This document shows positions 35,741 to 45,881 of a stretch of 64,000 nucleotides of DNA, piece by piece. The position numbers and the translations under genes were made by a program. Source of the DNA: Mariprofundus sp. (GTDB taxonomy: Bacteria; Pseudomonadota; Zetaproteobacteria; Mariprofundales; Mariprofundaceae); NCBI GenBank assembly GCA_021772775.1, contig JAJFLH010000039.1, positions 62,001 through 126,000 on the forward strand, given 5' to 3'. Under the pieces are notes generated by a model. That model was not told the origin of the DNA, did no database searches, and worked only from the letters and a program-made list of their open reading frames with translations. Each line of letters opens with the position of its first letter. Position 1 is the first letter of the stretch.

Positions 35741-38203
35741 TTAATGTGCCACTGCCGAGCTGTCATCTGTCTTCTCAGGCAATTTATCATCCAAATAAAT
35801 CCCCGCAACTACTCCCGGAACAAAACTTGCGGCCATACTCATACCGGCTGGCAGCCGAGTCAAGGCATGACCTATCACCTCATCCATATTATTCACGACA
35901 TGCAGCTCAAGACCCGCCAAAACATCTGCTTGGATCTCTTTCAAGTCCTTTGCATTCTCTTCCGGGATAATGGCTTCAGTCAAACCACCACGATGCGCTG
36001 CCAATAACTTTTCTTTCAAACCACCAATGGGGAGCGCCTTACCACGCAATGTGATCTCACCTGTCATACAGACGTTCTTCTTCACTGGGATACCAGTCAG
36101 TGCAGAGACAATCGATGTAGCCATACCCAGCCCCGCTGAAGGCCCATCTTTCGGGATTGCCCCTTCAGGTACATGCACATGAATATCAACATGTTGATGG
36201 AAATCAGCTTTTAGACCCAATTGCCCTGCACGTGATCGCACATAGGTCAGTGCAGCCTGGATCGATTCCTGCATTACATCACCCAGCTGACCTGTCACTG
36301 TCAACTTACCCTTGCCTGGCATCAGAGCTGTTTCAATCTGCAACAGCTCACCACCCACCTCTGTCCAGGCAAGGCCGGTAACCACACCTACCTGATCATC
36401 CTCTTCAGCCAGGCCGAAACGATATTTACGAACACCAAGATAGGTTTCAATATCTGTAGCACACAGGTCTATGGCTTCAGCTTGCTCTGACTGCACAATA
36501 TTACGTGCTACCTTGCGGCAAAGCTTAGCCAAGGTACGCGACAAACCACGCACACCAGCTTCCCGAGTGTAATATCTGATAATTTCAATTAAAGCCGTCT
36601 CATCAACGTTAAGCTGCTGTTTTTTGAGGCCATGGTTTTTAAGTTGCTTTTCAAGCAGGTAACGACGGGCAATTTCCAGCTTCTCATGCTCGGTATAACC
36701 TGAAATACGAATAATCTCCATACGATCCAATAGTGGACCAGGGATATTCAAACTGTTGGCTGTAGTAATAAACATTACTTCGGAAAGATCATAGTCGACT
36801 TCCATATAATGATCATTGAAGGAGTGATTCTGTTCAGGATCCAATACTTCCAATAGTGCCGAGGATGGATCACCACGAAAATCAGAACCCAGTTTATCAA
36901 TTTCATCCAGCAGAAAAAGTGGATTTTTAGTACCAGCCTTTTTCATCGATTGAATCACTTTACCCGGCATTGAACCGATATAAGTGCGACGATGACCACG
37001 AATTTCAGCCTCATCGCGCACTCCACCCAAGCTCATACGTACATACTGACGCTTGGTTGCTCGCGCTATTGATTTGGCCAGCGATGTCTTACCAACACCT
37101 GGAGGCCCTACAAAACATAGAATAGGCCCTTTCATTTCACGCACCAGCTTAAGCACAGCCAGATGCTCCAATACACGCTCTTTGACCTTCTCCAAACCAA
37201 AATGGTCTTCATCCAATATATTTTCAGCCGTTGTAATACTTTTACCTACACGGGAGCGCTTCTTCCATGGGATATCAATCAACCAGTCGAGGTAGTTGCG
37301 CACAACAGTTGCTTCTGAACTCATTGCCGGCATCATTTTCAAGCGCTTAAATTCAGCTTCAGCTTTTTCTTTAGCTTCCTTACTCAAGCCATGCTTTTGA
37401 ATTTTCTCTTCAAGCTGCTGCAGATCAGATTCACCATCTTCATCGCCCAACTCTTTCTGAATTGCTTTCATCTGCTCGGACAAATAATAATCGCGCTGAG
37501 ATTTTTCCATCTGACGCTTCACGCGACTGCGAATGCGCTTATCCACCTGCATCAGCTCCATCTCATCTTCCATATGAGCATACAGCTGTTCCAGTCTTTC
37601 CGTCACACTAGGAATTTCGAGTAAAGTCTGCTTCTCTTCGACTTTCAAATTCAGATGCGCGGCAATGGTATCTGCCAGTTTATCCGGCTCATCAACAGCT
37701 GAAACAGAAACCATCACTTCCGGTGGCAATTTCTTATTTAATTTAACATAAGTCTCGAACTTTTGGATAAGAGAACGCGCAACATTTTCCTGTTCACGTG
37801 AATCCTCAACCTTTTCAGGCATCAGTGTATAATGACCACGCAGATAGTGATCTTGCGGTATCAATTCATCAACGATTAAACGGGAGCCACCTTCAACCAG
37901 TACTTTGATCGTACCATCTGGCAACTTCAGCAGCTGCAAGATATTACCAAGCGTACCCACACTATATAAATCATCGGCACCAGGATCATCATGCGAGGCA
38001 TCTTTCTGGGCTAGCAGCAGGATTTTCTTATCCGAGGCCATCACCTCTTCCAGCGCCTTCACCGACTTTTCACGCCCAACAAACAGCGGTACGATCATGT
38101 GTGGAAAGACAACGATATCGCGCAAAGGTAAGACAGGAAGAATCCCCTCCTGCTCATTTTCAGCACTAAAGTTTTCGCCTTCGTCATTCATCCATTCGGC
38201 CAC
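35741..38203 (-). CDS. lon: ATP-dependent Lon protease
   Basis: An 820-residue AAA+ serine protease that removes damaged and regulatory proteins. The N-domain (about residues 20-300) starts LPVLPLRDIVVFPHMIVPLFVG. Walker A is GPPGVGKTSLAKSIA and Walker B is LFLLDEIDKL. The proteolytic dyad is Ser in KDGPSAGLGMA and Lys in LPIGGLKEKLLAA. The GTG at 38203 is chosen because GAGGAG lies six bases before it; ATGs in the upstream frame lack such a site. It lies between clpX and hup. Confidence 0.97.
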   Translation of the reverse strand: MAEWMNDEGENFSAENEQEGILPVLPLRDIVVFPHMIVPLFVGREKSVKALEEVMASDKKILLLAQKDASHDDPGADDLYSVGTLGNILQLLKLPDGTIKVLVEGGSRLIVDELIPQDHYLRGHYTLMPEKVEDSREQENVARSLIQKFETYVKLNKKLPPEVMVSVSAVDEPDKLADTIAAHLNLKVEEKQTLLEIPSVTERLEQLYAHMEDEMELMQVDKRIRSRVKRQMEKSQRDYYLSEQMKAIQKELGDEDGESDLQQLEEKIQKHGLSKEAKEKAEAEFKRLKMMPAMSSEATVVRNYLDWLIDIPWKKRSRVGKSITTAENILDEDHFGLEKVKERVLEHLAVLKLVREMKGPILCFVGPPGVGKTSLAKSIARATKRQYVRMSLGGVRDEAEIRGHRRTYIGSMPGKVIQSMKKAGTKNPLFLLDEIDKLGSDFRGDPSSALLEVLDPEQNHSFNDHYMEVDYDLSEVMFITTANSLNIPGPLLDRMEIIRISGYTEHEKLEIARRYLLEKQLKNHGLKKQQLNVDETALIEIIRYYTREAGVRGLSRTLAKLCRKVARNIVQSEQAEAIDLCATDIETYLGVRKYRFGLAEEDDQVGVVTGLAWTEVGGELLQIETALMPGKGKLTVTGQLGDVMQESIQAALTYVRSRAGQLGLKADFHQHVDIHVHVPEGAIPKDGPSAGLGMATSIVSALTGIPVKKNVCMTGEITLRGKALPIGGLKEKLLAAHRGGLTEAIIPEENAKDLKEIQADVLAGLELHVVNNMDEVIGHALTRLPAGMSMAASFVPGVVAGIYLDDKLPEKTDDSSAVAH

Positions 38204-38323
38204 GTGATACTCCTCATAACAGAAACCTGCCGTCTCGGGCATATGTATATTTATTCGTACAGCAGAACTTCAGCCCAATCCTGGCCAATTGAATGCTAAT
38301 AGAGTTTAACAAGAATCAGAAAA

Positions 38324-39610
38324 TCAGGAGGCTGCTTCCAGCTTCGGCGTTTCGCAATCACTGTCGGCATCATCACCATGCAATACCAATAAAGGCTTTC
38401 CTTTATCTTCTACTGCATCACGGTTAACGATACATTTCTCGACACCTGTCATGGTAGGAATGTCATACATCACATCCAGCATCACCGATTCCATAATCGC
38501 CCGCAAACCACGCGCACCGGTTTTACGTTGAAGCGCTTTTTCAGCAATCCCTTCCAATGCACCATCAGTAAAAGATAATTCAACATCATCATAAGCCATC
38601 AAAGCACTATATTGTTTTGTCAGTGCATTTTTAGGTTCTGTCAAAATACGTAACAGAGCTTCTTTGTCCAACTGGCTTAAGGTTGCCACGGCTGGTAAAC
38701 GCCCTACGAGCTCAGGAATCAAACCAAATTTAATCAGATCTTCCGGCTCAACCTGACTCAACGTCACACCGATATCTTTTTCATCTTCAGTCGAAACTTC
38801 TGCCCCAAAACCGATCGAGCGGGCTTTTCCCTTGGCTTCGATAAGTTTCTCCAATCCAGCAAATGCTCCGCCAAGCACAAACAGGATATTGGTAGTATCA
38901 ACCTGCATGAACTCCTGCTGTGGATGCTTGCGCCCACCCTGTGGTGGAACTGCTGCAACCGTACCTTCGATCAACTTCAACAGTGCCTGCTGCACACCTT
39001 CACCCGACACATCACGTGTAATGGATGGGCCTTCTGCCTTGCGAGATAGTTTATCTACTTCATCGATATAGATGATACCACGTTGTGCCTTTTCAATGTC
39101 ATAATCGGCTACCTGCAGTAGCTTTAGAATGATATTTTCAACATCCTCACCAACATAACCAGCTTCAGTCAATGTCGTCGCATCAGCCATCACGAACGGT
39201 ACATCAAACACACGCGCCAATGATTGTGCCAACAAAGTTTTACCACAGCCGGTTGGCCCCAATAGTAAAACATTGGATTTGGCGATTTCGACATCGCTAT
39301 TTTTGTTGTGCGCAATACGCTTGTAATGATTATATACAGCAACCGACAGCAGACGCTTGGAGCTCTCCTGACCAATCACATACTCATCAAGAAAGGCTGA
39401 GATTTCGGCAGGTTTAGGTAAACCCGTCGGCTCTTTATCCTCTTGTTTATTATCAGAGAGCTCTTCGACAATAATTTCATTGCACAACTCAATACATTCG
39501 TCACAGATAAAAACTGTAGGCCCAGCGATCAGTTTCTTAACATCATGCTGCGATTTTCCGCAGAATGAGCAAAATAAAGTCGTATCGCCGTTCTTACTCT
39601 GTGTCGTCAT
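38324..39610 (-). CDS. clpX: ClpX, ATPase subunit of ClpXP
   Basis: A 428-residue unfoldase that feeds substrates to ClpP. The N-terminal zinc-binding domain has four cysteines (CSFCGKS and CDECIELC). Walker A is [17 protein letters not shown], Walker B is IIYIDEVDK. The [14 protein letters not shown] sensor region and the IGF loop (SIGFGAEV) that docks on ClpP are present. The ATG at 39610 has GGAGG five bases upstream and overlaps the clpP end by 17 bases, so translation is probably coupled. Confidence 0.97.
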   Translation of the reverse strand: MTTQSKNGDTTLFCSFCGKSQHDVKKLIAGPTVFICDECIELCNEIIVEELSDNKQEDKEPTGLPKPAEISAFLDEYVIGQESSKRLLSVAVYNHYKRIAHNKNSDVEIAKSNVLLLGPTGCGKTLLAQSLARVFDVPFVMADATTLTEAGYVGEDVENIILKLLQVADYDIEKAQRGIIYIDEVDKLSRKAEGPSITRDVSGEGVQQALLKLIEGTVAAVPPQGGRKHPQQEFMQVDTTNILFVLGGAFAGLEKLIEAKGKARSIGFGAEVSTEDEKDIGVTLSQVEPEDLIKFGLIPELVGRLPAVATLSQLDKEALLRILTEPKNALTKQYSALMAYDDVELSFTDGALEGIAEKALQRKTGARGLRAIMESVMLDVMYDIPTMTGVEKCIVNRDAVEDKGKPLLVLHGDDADSDCETPKLEAAS

Positions 39611-40217
39611 CAGAACCTCCGGCTGCAGCCGCTTCCGCACGAGAAGTCAGCACATCATCAACCAAACCGTAATCTTTTGCCTGTTGAGCGGTCAAGAAAT
39701 AATCCCGTTCCACATCATCAGACAACTTCTCTAAAGGTTGACCAGTATGCTCAGCCATCATCTCATTAAGTCGCTCTTTTAAGCTCAGAATTTCACGTGC
39801 ATGAATCTCAATATCAGTAGCCTGCCCCTGAAATCCACCCAATGGCTGATGAATCATGATACGCGCATTGGGAAGCGCATAACGCTTACCTTGAGTCCCT
39901 GCTGCCAGCAGATGTGCTCCCATACTCGCTGCTTGCCCGACGCAAAGGGTCGACACATCACAACGGATATACTGCATGGTATCATAGATAGCCATGCCGG
40001 CAGTGACCAAGCCGCCAGGACTATTGATATAAAGATAGATATCTTTATCCGGCGCTTCGGATTCCAGAAACAACAACTGGGCAACGATCAGATTTGAGAT
40101 ATGATCATCAACAGGACCGTTAAGGAAAACAATTCTCTCCTTCAGCAAACGAGAAAAGATATCGTAAGAACGCTCTCCCCGAGCAGTATGCTCAACAACA
40201 ATCGGAACTAGGCTCAT
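39594..40217 (-). CDS. clpP: ClpP protease subunit
   Basis: A 207-residue serine peptidase that forms the proteolytic barrel of ClpXP. The catalytic Ser lies in [14 protein letters not shown], the His in [11 protein letters not shown] and the Asp in the DVERDYF segment. The ATG at 40217 is chosen because AGGAGA lies four bases before it and the product then begins [19 protein letters not shown], the family N-terminus. It lies between tig and clpX. Confidence 0.97.
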   Translation of the reverse strand: MSLVPIVVEHTARGERSYDIFSRLLKERIVFLNGPVDDHISNLIVAQLLFLESEAPDKDIYLYINSPGGLVTAGMAIYDTMQYIRCDVSTLCVGQAASMGAHLLAAGTQGKRYALPNARIMIHQPLGGFQGQATDIEIHAREILSLKERLNEMMAEHTGQPLEKLSDDVERDYFLTAQQAKDYGLVDDVLTSRAEAAAAGGSDDDTE

Positions 40218-40320
40218 GTATTCTCCTGTTACTCGGATGATCAAAGCACCCGACAATTACACTATGCGGTGCACCATAAGGTAAATACCGCAAAAGTCAT
40301 CCCAGAATGAATCTGGCCGC

Positions 40321-41646
40321 TTATTGCCCCTGCTCTGCCTGCCAATCAGACAAAGCCTTGGTCACAGGTTTTGTTGTAGCTTGAGCAACAACATAATCGA
40401 CGCACTTACGCTCAAGCAAGCCATCCTGCATGGATGTAATCTGTTCCTGCTGGCTCTTGATCCATGTCTTAAACTGATCACGCTGCTCTTCAGGGTACTG
40501 CTGCGATTGACGATCAATTTCAGCATCTAGTTCAGCATCATCAACACTCAGTTCAGACAGTGCGCGCACTTTCTGCAATAGAATGGATAATTTCAGACCA
40601 CGTTCAGAGCGTCCACGAATCTCCTGCATGAATGATTCGTCATTAAGCATCTCTTCAGGCGCTTCCATGCCCTGCTTCTTCATGTTTTCCAGCACACGTT
40701 TCGTAGTTTCGCGCATATCCTGCGCAACCAACGGCTCTGGCAATTCAATTGCATTCGCTGCGATCAATGCATCAAATGCCGCATCACGTGTAGCAGAGAA
40801 AGATGCTTGCTCAGCTTCTTCTTTCAAACGCTGTTGTGCATCAGCATTCAGCGCTGCGCCATCATCAAAACCAACCATTTTAGCCAGCTCATCTTCATTC
40901 GCTGCTGTAATTGGTTTTGCGACTGATTTCAGCGCCGTTGCAAATTGAGCTGCTTTACCAGCCAAATGTGCAGCCTGATAGTCTTCTGGGAAAGTCACTT
41001 CTACAGTCACATCATCACCAGCTTTCTTGCCGGTCAACTGCTCTTCAAAGCCTGGAATGAAACGTCCTTCACCCAATACCAGCGGTACATCTTCACCTTT
41101 ACCACCTTCAAATGCTTCACCGTCAATAGTACCAACAAAATCAATATGTAACTGGTCGCCTATTTCAGATGCACGTTCTGCTTCAATATCAAATTTCACC
41201 TGAGACTTCATCAAACGCTCAATGACCTGCTTAATATCATCATCGCCTACTTCAACAGTTGTTTTATCAAAGGAGAGTTCACTCAACTCTGCCAGTTCCA
41301 CAACTGGCCACACCGCAACTTTCATGGTGAATTCAAAACCTTCACTCGGCTGAACAGCAGGGATATCGATAATTGGCTGTGCCGCTGGGTTCAAGCCAGA
41401 GGATTCAATGGATGCAATAAAGTGAGTCTGAACCAATTCAGAGACTGTATCTTCATGCAGTTTAGGACCGAACTGTTTTTCAATTACATTAGCTGGAGTT
41501 TTACCCGGGCGAAAACCAGGCAATTTTGCCTGCATGCTCAGCTTATTCATATGGCCAGCATAAATCCGGTCATATTCACCCTGTGCGACAGTAACACGTA
41601 CTTCGTATTCATGCGTTGCAAGCTCTTTCACATCTGTTTTAATCAT
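40321..41646 (-). CDS. tig: Trigger factor
   Basis: A 441-residue ribosome-associated chaperone with prolyl isomerase activity. The N-terminal ribosome-binding domain contains LPGFRPGKTPANVIEKQFG, the family signature loop. The FKBP-like domain (about 150-245) shows GDQLHIDFVGTIDGEAFEGG and GFEEQLTGKKAGD. The helical C-terminal domain follows. The ATG at 41646 has GGAGA five bases upstream, so the longer open frame before it is not used. It heads the tig-clpP-clpX-lon-hup series. Confidence 0.96.
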   Translation of the reverse strand: MIKTDVKELATHEYEVRVTVAQGEYDRIYAGHMNKLSMQAKLPGFRPGKTPANVIEKQFGPKLHEDTVSELVQTHFIASIESSGLNPAAQPIIDIPAVQPSEGFEFTMKVAVWPVVELAELSELSFDKTTVEVGDDDIKQVIERLMKSQVKFDIEAERASEIGDQLHIDFVGTIDGEAFEGGKGEDVPLVLGEGRFIPGFEEQLTGKKAGDDVTVEVTFPEDYQAAHLAGKAAQFATALKSVAKPITAANEDELAKMVGFDDGAALNADAQQRLKEEAEQASFSATRDAAFDALIAANAIELPEPLVAQDMRETTKRVLENMKKQGMEAPEEMLNDESFMQEIRGRSERGLKLSILLQKVRALSELSVDDAELDAEIDRQSQQYPEEQRDQFKTWIKSQQEQITSMQDGLLERKCVDYVVAQATTKPVTKALSDWQAEQGQ

Positions 41647-41746
41647 TGAATTCTCCATTCGTACATTACAAAAAAGGATGCTCTGAATAATCAGAACATC
41701 CATTATAAACTCATGGGAAGATCATAAAGCCTAACCTTCCTTAATA

Positions 41747-41830
41747 TGGTACGAGGGGGGGGACTCGAACCCCCACATCATGGATACTGGTACCTAAAAC
41801 CAGCGCGTCTACCAATTCCGCCACCCTCGC
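41747..41830 (-). tRNA. tRNA-Leu (TAG)
   Basis: An 84-base class II tRNA with acceptor stem GCGAGGG/CCCTCGT (G-T at the first pair), anticodon loop TTTTAGG, a long variable arm and encoded CCA. It lies about 100 bases upstream of tig on the same strand. No strong terminator stands between them. Confidence 0.95.
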
Positions 41831-42070
41831 ATATTTAAAACACAACGCTTTGAAGCTTCAACTCGAGGTAGATGAGTAGAAGGAAACAGCTACACCCTCA
41901 AAACGGGCCGCGAATAATGCCACCAACTTATCTGAAATCAAGAAGCCACATCACTCAGCCATCAAAAACCTCATCAAAACATTGAAAAACTAACATTTTA
42001 AGCACTCAAATCAAAACCTTACCTGGTAAAATATTCACTTATAGCGCTTTGTAACGCCTCATCGCACTAC

Positions 42071-42460
42071 TTAATCAACAACTCGAGCAGTCACATCCAT
42101 TTCCACTTTTGCAGCCAAAGGCAATGCAGCCACAGCAACAGTCGCACGAGCAGGCCTATGTTCACCCAGCCATGCCGCATAAATCGCATTCACTTTAGGA
42201 AAGTCATTCATATCAACAAGAAAAATATTCACTTTCAGAATATCGTCCAGAGCAACTCCGGCTTCAGCCAGCACAGCCGTCAAATTCAGCGTCACTTGCT
42301 TTGCCTGAGACTCCACATCATCGGCGATAAGCTTGCCTTCCTGTGGCAACAAACCAATCTGGCCGGAGGCATACAACACCCCGCCAGAGACTACAGCCTG
42401 ACTATATGCGCCCACTGCTTTAGGCGCCTGATCCGAATGAACTACTTTAACTAAACTCAT
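42071..42460 (-). CDS. ridA: RidA family enamine/imine deaminase
   Basis: A 129-residue protein that hydrolyses reactive enamine and imine intermediates from PLP enzymes. Family motifs are GAYSQAVVSGGVLYASGQIG, VNIFLVDMNDFPKVNAIY, and RPARATVAVAALP containing the conserved Arg that binds the substrate carboxylate. It follows spoT by 11 bases and is likely co-transcribed, an arrangement found in many Proteobacteria. Confidence 0.95.
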   Translation of the reverse strand: MSLVKVVHSDQAPKAVGAYSQAVVSGGVLYASGQIGLLPQEGKLIADDVESQAKQVTLNLTAVLAEAGVALDDILKVNIFLVDMNDFPKVNAIYAAWLGEHRPARATVAVAALPLAAKVEMDVTARVVD

Positions 42461-42471
42461 TATCTCTTCCT

Positions 42472-44604
42472 TTATTTGCTTTCTTTCGATGCTTTTCGGC
42501 CCGCAAAAAAATCGCGTAAAGTCTCTCCCAAAGCACGGGTTTCCGGCTTCCCACTTAAACCGACACGATTACGACGCGACACTTTAACAACACCATCCAC
42601 ACCCTTAATCGCACGCAACACACGAGCTAAATGCACACGATCTTCCACTTCAACCAGAAACAACAGCTCAGTCACTGAACCACCGCGCTGATTTAACTTT
42701 AAATCTTCGATACTTGAGCCTGCATCAGCAATCGTGCGTGTGACATTGGCCAAACTACCGCGTTTATTTTGAGAGCGGATCTCAATACCTGTTTTGAATA
42801 ACTGACCAGGCTTTGCCTGCCAGTCGACTTCGATCCAGTCCTGCTTATTACCATCATTCATAGCATTGCACTTGCTATGATGCAGAACCATACCTTCACT
42901 GGCATTCAACTGCCCCACCACACCATCACCAGGAATAGGGTGGCAACATTCAGCCGCATGCATATAAGTACGCTTCATGCCGGTCAACTTAAGCGGCATA
43001 AGCCGCTGCTGCGGCATCGCTGCAAACAACTTATGTATACCAATATCACCACGGCCCAATCGCACTTTTAGCTCATCCAGGTCAGCACACTCACATTTTT
43101 TCAGCACATCCAGCCCAACATCTTTAACACCAACCGATTCACACAAGATCTTTTCACCCATGCGAATACTGCTATCGCGCTCCTGCCGACGAAACCATTG
43201 TCGTATAGATTGCTTGGCCCGTGGTGTTTTAACATACTGCAACCACTGCCTACTCGGCGTTTGATCAGGACTGGTCATCACCTCAATCTGATCACCGTTG
43301 CGCAATCGGACTGAAAAATCGGACACCTCACCATTGATGCGCACACCGACACAGTGCTGACCAATATCCGTATGCACAGCATAAGCAAAATCGAGAGGCC
43401 TGGCGCCACGCGGCAGAGAATAGATATCACCATCTCGACTAAAGACATAAACCTCTCGCACGAACAGGTCGAGACGCACATCTTCAAGCAATTCACCGGG
43501 ATTATCGGCATCTTTAAGCACATCAGTTAACTGCTTCAACCACTTGAAGCTATCTTGCTCCTGACTATTTTCACCCTCTTTATATGCCCAGTGAGCAGCC
43601 ACCCCATCCTCGGCATAAACATGCATAGCCTCTGTTCGAATTTGAACTTCAATACGAAAGTTTTCTGGCCCTATCACCACAGTATGCAGGGACTGGTAAC
43701 CATTGGGTTTTGGAATCGCAATATAATCTTTAAAACGTCCAGGTACCGGTCGATAGAGACTGTGCACCACACCGAGTGCCTGATAGCAGGTTGTCATATC
43801 TTCAACAATGACCCGGAAAGCCAGCAAATCAAAAATCTCTTCGAAATCAACATGCTTGCGCTGCATTTTTTCATGAATGCTATACAGGTGCTTCATGCGC
43901 CCCTGCACTTGAGCCTTTAAGCCCTGGCGCAACAGAGCTTGTTGAATCACGCTCTCCAGACGCTCTCTGGTCTGATTCAGACCTTCCAGGCGATCCTGCA
44001 TCTCAAACAGCAATGATTTATAAGCATCTGTCTCTAAATAGGAGAAGACGAGATCTTCCATCTCCTGCTTAATCCAATGAATACCCAAGCGATGCGCAAG
44101 AGGAGCATAAATCTCCAGGGTCTCTTCACCGATCACCCTGCGCTTATGCTCTGACATAAAGCCTAAAGTGCGCATATTATGCAGGCGGTCTGCCAGCTTC
44201 ACGATCAAAACACGCAAATCTTTGGCTGTTGCCAAGATCATTTTACGGAAGTTTTCAGCCTGCTTCTGCTCTTTGGATGAAAAGTGAATCTGACCTATTT
44301 TGGTCACACCATCGACAAGACCTGCCACATCAGCACCAAAATGCTGCTCCACATCAGCCAACGTAACACTGGTATCTTCAACCGTATCATGCAGCAGGCC
44401 GGTAACAATGGTCGATGTATCCATCCCCAAACTGGCCAGAATATCGGCAACAGCCAAAGGATGCGTAATATATGCTTCACCTGAATTTCGCATTTGTCCG
44501 GCATGCGAATGTGCTGCAAACACGTAAGCCCGATTAATCAGATCAATATCTGAATTTGGGGCGTAAGTTGCTACGCGCTCAGTAATTTCATAAATACGGC
44601 TCAC
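42472..44604 (-). CDS. spoT: Bifunctional (p)ppGpp synthetase/hydrolase
   Basis: A 710-residue Rel/SpoT enzyme of the stringent response. The HD hydrolase domain is intact (ITHPLAVADILASLGMD, GLLHDTVEDT), so it can degrade ppGpp. The synthetase domain shows FRVIVEDMTTCYQALGVVH and the FKDYIAIPKPNGYQSLHTV segment. TGS and ACT domains follow (RGARPLDFAYAVHTDIG; IRSQNKRGSLANVTRTIADA). It lies 42 bases downstream of rpoZ, the same order as the E. coli gmk-rpoZ-spoT operon. Both activities are likely, since no second RelA is seen here. Confidence 0.96.
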   Translation of the reverse strand: MSRIYEITERVATYAPNSDIDLINRAYVFAAHSHAGQMRNSGEAYITHPLAVADILASLGMDTSTIVTGLLHDTVEDTSVTLADVEQHFGADVAGLVDGVTKIGQIHFSSKEQKQAENFRKMILATAKDLRVLIVKLADRLHNMRTLGFMSEHKRRVIGEETLEIYAPLAHRLGIHWIKQEMEDLVFSYLETDAYKSLLFEMQDRLEGLNQTRERLESVIQQALLRQGLKAQVQGRMKHLYSIHEKMQRKHVDFEEIFDLLAFRVIVEDMTTCYQALGVVHSLYRPVPGRFKDYIAIPKPNGYQSLHTVVIGPENFRIEVQIRTEAMHVYAEDGVAAHWAYKEGENSQEQDSFKWLKQLTDVLKDADNPGELLEDVRLDLFVREVYVFSRDGDIYSLPRGARPLDFAYAVHTDIGQHCVGVRINGEVSDFSVRLRNGDQIEVMTSPDQTPSRQWLQYVKTPRAKQSIRQWFRRQERDSSIRMGEKILCESVGVKDVGLDVLKKCECADLDELKVRLGRGDIGIHKLFAAMPQQRLMPLKLTGMKRTYMHAAECCHPIPGDGVVGQLNASEGMVLHHSKCNAMNDGNKQDWIEVDWQAKPGQLFKTGIEIRSQNKRGSLANVTRTIADAGSSIEDLKLNQRGGSVTELLFLVEVEDRVHLARVLRAIKGVDGVVKVSRRNRVGLSGKPETRALGETLRDFFAGRKASKESK

Positions 44605-44646
44605 GAATCAGCAGAAACGCATAACATCAAGTGAACCATAATAAGA

Positions 44647-44910
44647 TCAGGCAGTGCCTTCAGCTTCCTCATCTGCGGCAGCTGCGGCAGCCCGACGGCG
44701 TTCCTGATCGTCCTGATCAAATAACATATCCCATGACACAAAACCTTCGCCCATTTCGCGCAATGCTTGTACTGCAGGTTTGTCACCCTCAACTTCCAAC
44801 ATAGCAGGTGCACCAGCCAGCAACTGACGGGCACGGCGGGCTGAAAGCAACACCATCTCAAAACGATTAGGATAATAACGGATACAATCTTCTACGGTTA
44901 CACGAGCCAT
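44647..44910 (-). CDS. rpoZ: RNA polymerase omega subunit
   Basis: An 87-residue omega subunit that helps assemble RNA polymerase and forms part of a ppGpp site in relatives. The N-terminus MARVTVEDCIRYYPNRFEMV and SARRARQLLAG match the family. The C-terminal half is rich in Ala and Glu. GGAGG stands eight bases before the ATG at 44910, so the longer upstream extension is rejected. It lies between gmk and spoT. Confidence 0.95.
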   Translation of the reverse strand: MARVTVEDCIRYYPNRFEMVLLSARRARQLLAGAPAMLEVEGDKPAVQALREMGEGFVSWDMLFDQDDQERRRAAAAAADEEAEGTA

Positions 44911-45022
44911 AAGGCTTACCTCCAAACAACAAAGGCTGGAAACTAGGATTGACCAGACAAATTGCAACCACCTAGGAGAATTAGCCCACGAAGCTGGAGC
45001 ATCAAACAGCCTCCAGACTGAG

Positions 45023-45574
45023 TCACCTAAGCTTAAAAATCGTCAACAGCTGCTTGAGACTCGTTTCAAAATCATCGTTGATCACACAGTAATGCGCTTC
45101 ATCAGCATGCGACATTTCTGACTCGGCCGCTGCTACCCGGCGTTGAATAACCTCATCAGAGTCCTGAGCTCGTGCAATCAAGCGCTGTCGCAACACTTCA
45201 ACAGATGGAGGCAAAATAAACAGACGCACTGCTGCAGGTATCTTCTCAGCCACCTGCTGTGCGCCCTGCCAATCAATCTCAAGCAATACATCACGACCAC
45301 TACCAAGCGTTGCTTCTACATCAGCCTGGCGTGTACCATAAAAATTACCATGCACATTGGCCGACTCCAAGAACGCACCTTCACTCGCCTGAACTTCGAA
45401 GACCTGCTTGGTTAGAAAATGATACTCTCGCCCATCAAGCTCACCGGGCCGGGGATCACGGGTCGTACAGGAGACAGCCAAACAAAGATTCTCACATTGC
45501 GCCAAAATCTCCGCACAGAGACTAGACTTACCCGCTCCAGATGGGCCTGAAATAATAAATAGACGTCCGCTCAT
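45023..45574 (-). CDS. gmk: Guanylate kinase
   Basis: A 183-residue enzyme that converts GMP to GDP. The P-loop is IISGPSGAGKSSL, the GMP-binding stretch is SCTTRDPRPGELDGREYHFL, and LEIDWQGAQQV with the RLIARAQDS lid follow. It is slightly shorter than the usual 200-210 residues, ending soon after YCVINDDFETSLKQL. The start overlaps the ferredoxin stop by four bases. It precedes rpoZ and spoT, linking nucleotide and ppGpp metabolism. Confidence 0.95.
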   Translation of the reverse strand: MSGRLFIISGPSGAGKSSLCAEILAQCENLCLAVSCTTRDPRPGELDGREYHFLTKQVFEVQASEGAFLESANVHGNFYGTRQADVEATLGSGRDVLLEIDWQGAQQVAEKIPAAVRLFILPPSVEVLRQRLIARAQDSDEVIQRRVAAAESEMSHADEAHYCVINDDFETSLKQLLTIFKLR

Positions 45575-45825
45575 ACCGCCCTCCCTGTTAACTGCTCATA
45601 TTTTCTCTGTAACGCCTCAACACTCTCAGGTCGAGCAGGATCTAGCGGAATACAATCCACAGGACAAATCAACTGGCACTGTGGCTCATCAAAATGACCA
45701 ACACACTCGGTGCAGAGTTCAGAATCAATTTCAAAGATATCCTCACCTTCAAAAATTGCCACATTAGGACACTCCGGCTCACATACCGCACAATTGATAC
45801 AATCATCTGTAATCATCAATGCCAT
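45571..45825 (-). CDS. YfhL-type 2[4Fe-4S] ferredoxin
   Basis: An 84-residue electron carrier with two cluster motifs: CINCAVCEPECP and the longer CTECVGHFDEPQCQLICPVDCI, whose insertion between the second and third Cys is characteristic of the YfhL (Alvin) ferredoxin group. The ATG at 45825 gives the standard MALMITDDC start. It overlaps gmk by four bases. The electron partner is not evident. Confidence 0.93.
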   Translation of the reverse strand: MALMITDDCINCAVCEPECPNVAIFEGEDIFEIDSELCTECVGHFDEPQCQLICPVDCIPLDPARPESVEALQRKYEQLTGRAV

Positions 45826-45881
45826 AACAAACCCCACCCCACATAAACTCGTGACCAACAACAGCTATTCATGCCGGCTCA

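Noticed and set aside
41840-41870. A TTGAAG/TTAAAT promoter just before tRNA-Leu
   Set aside because: The -10 ends only two bases before the mature tRNA, so transcription would start inside the tRNA.
44601-44861. 86-codon frame overlapping rpoZ
   Set aside because: Shadow of rpoZ in another frame; no ribosome-binding site or family.
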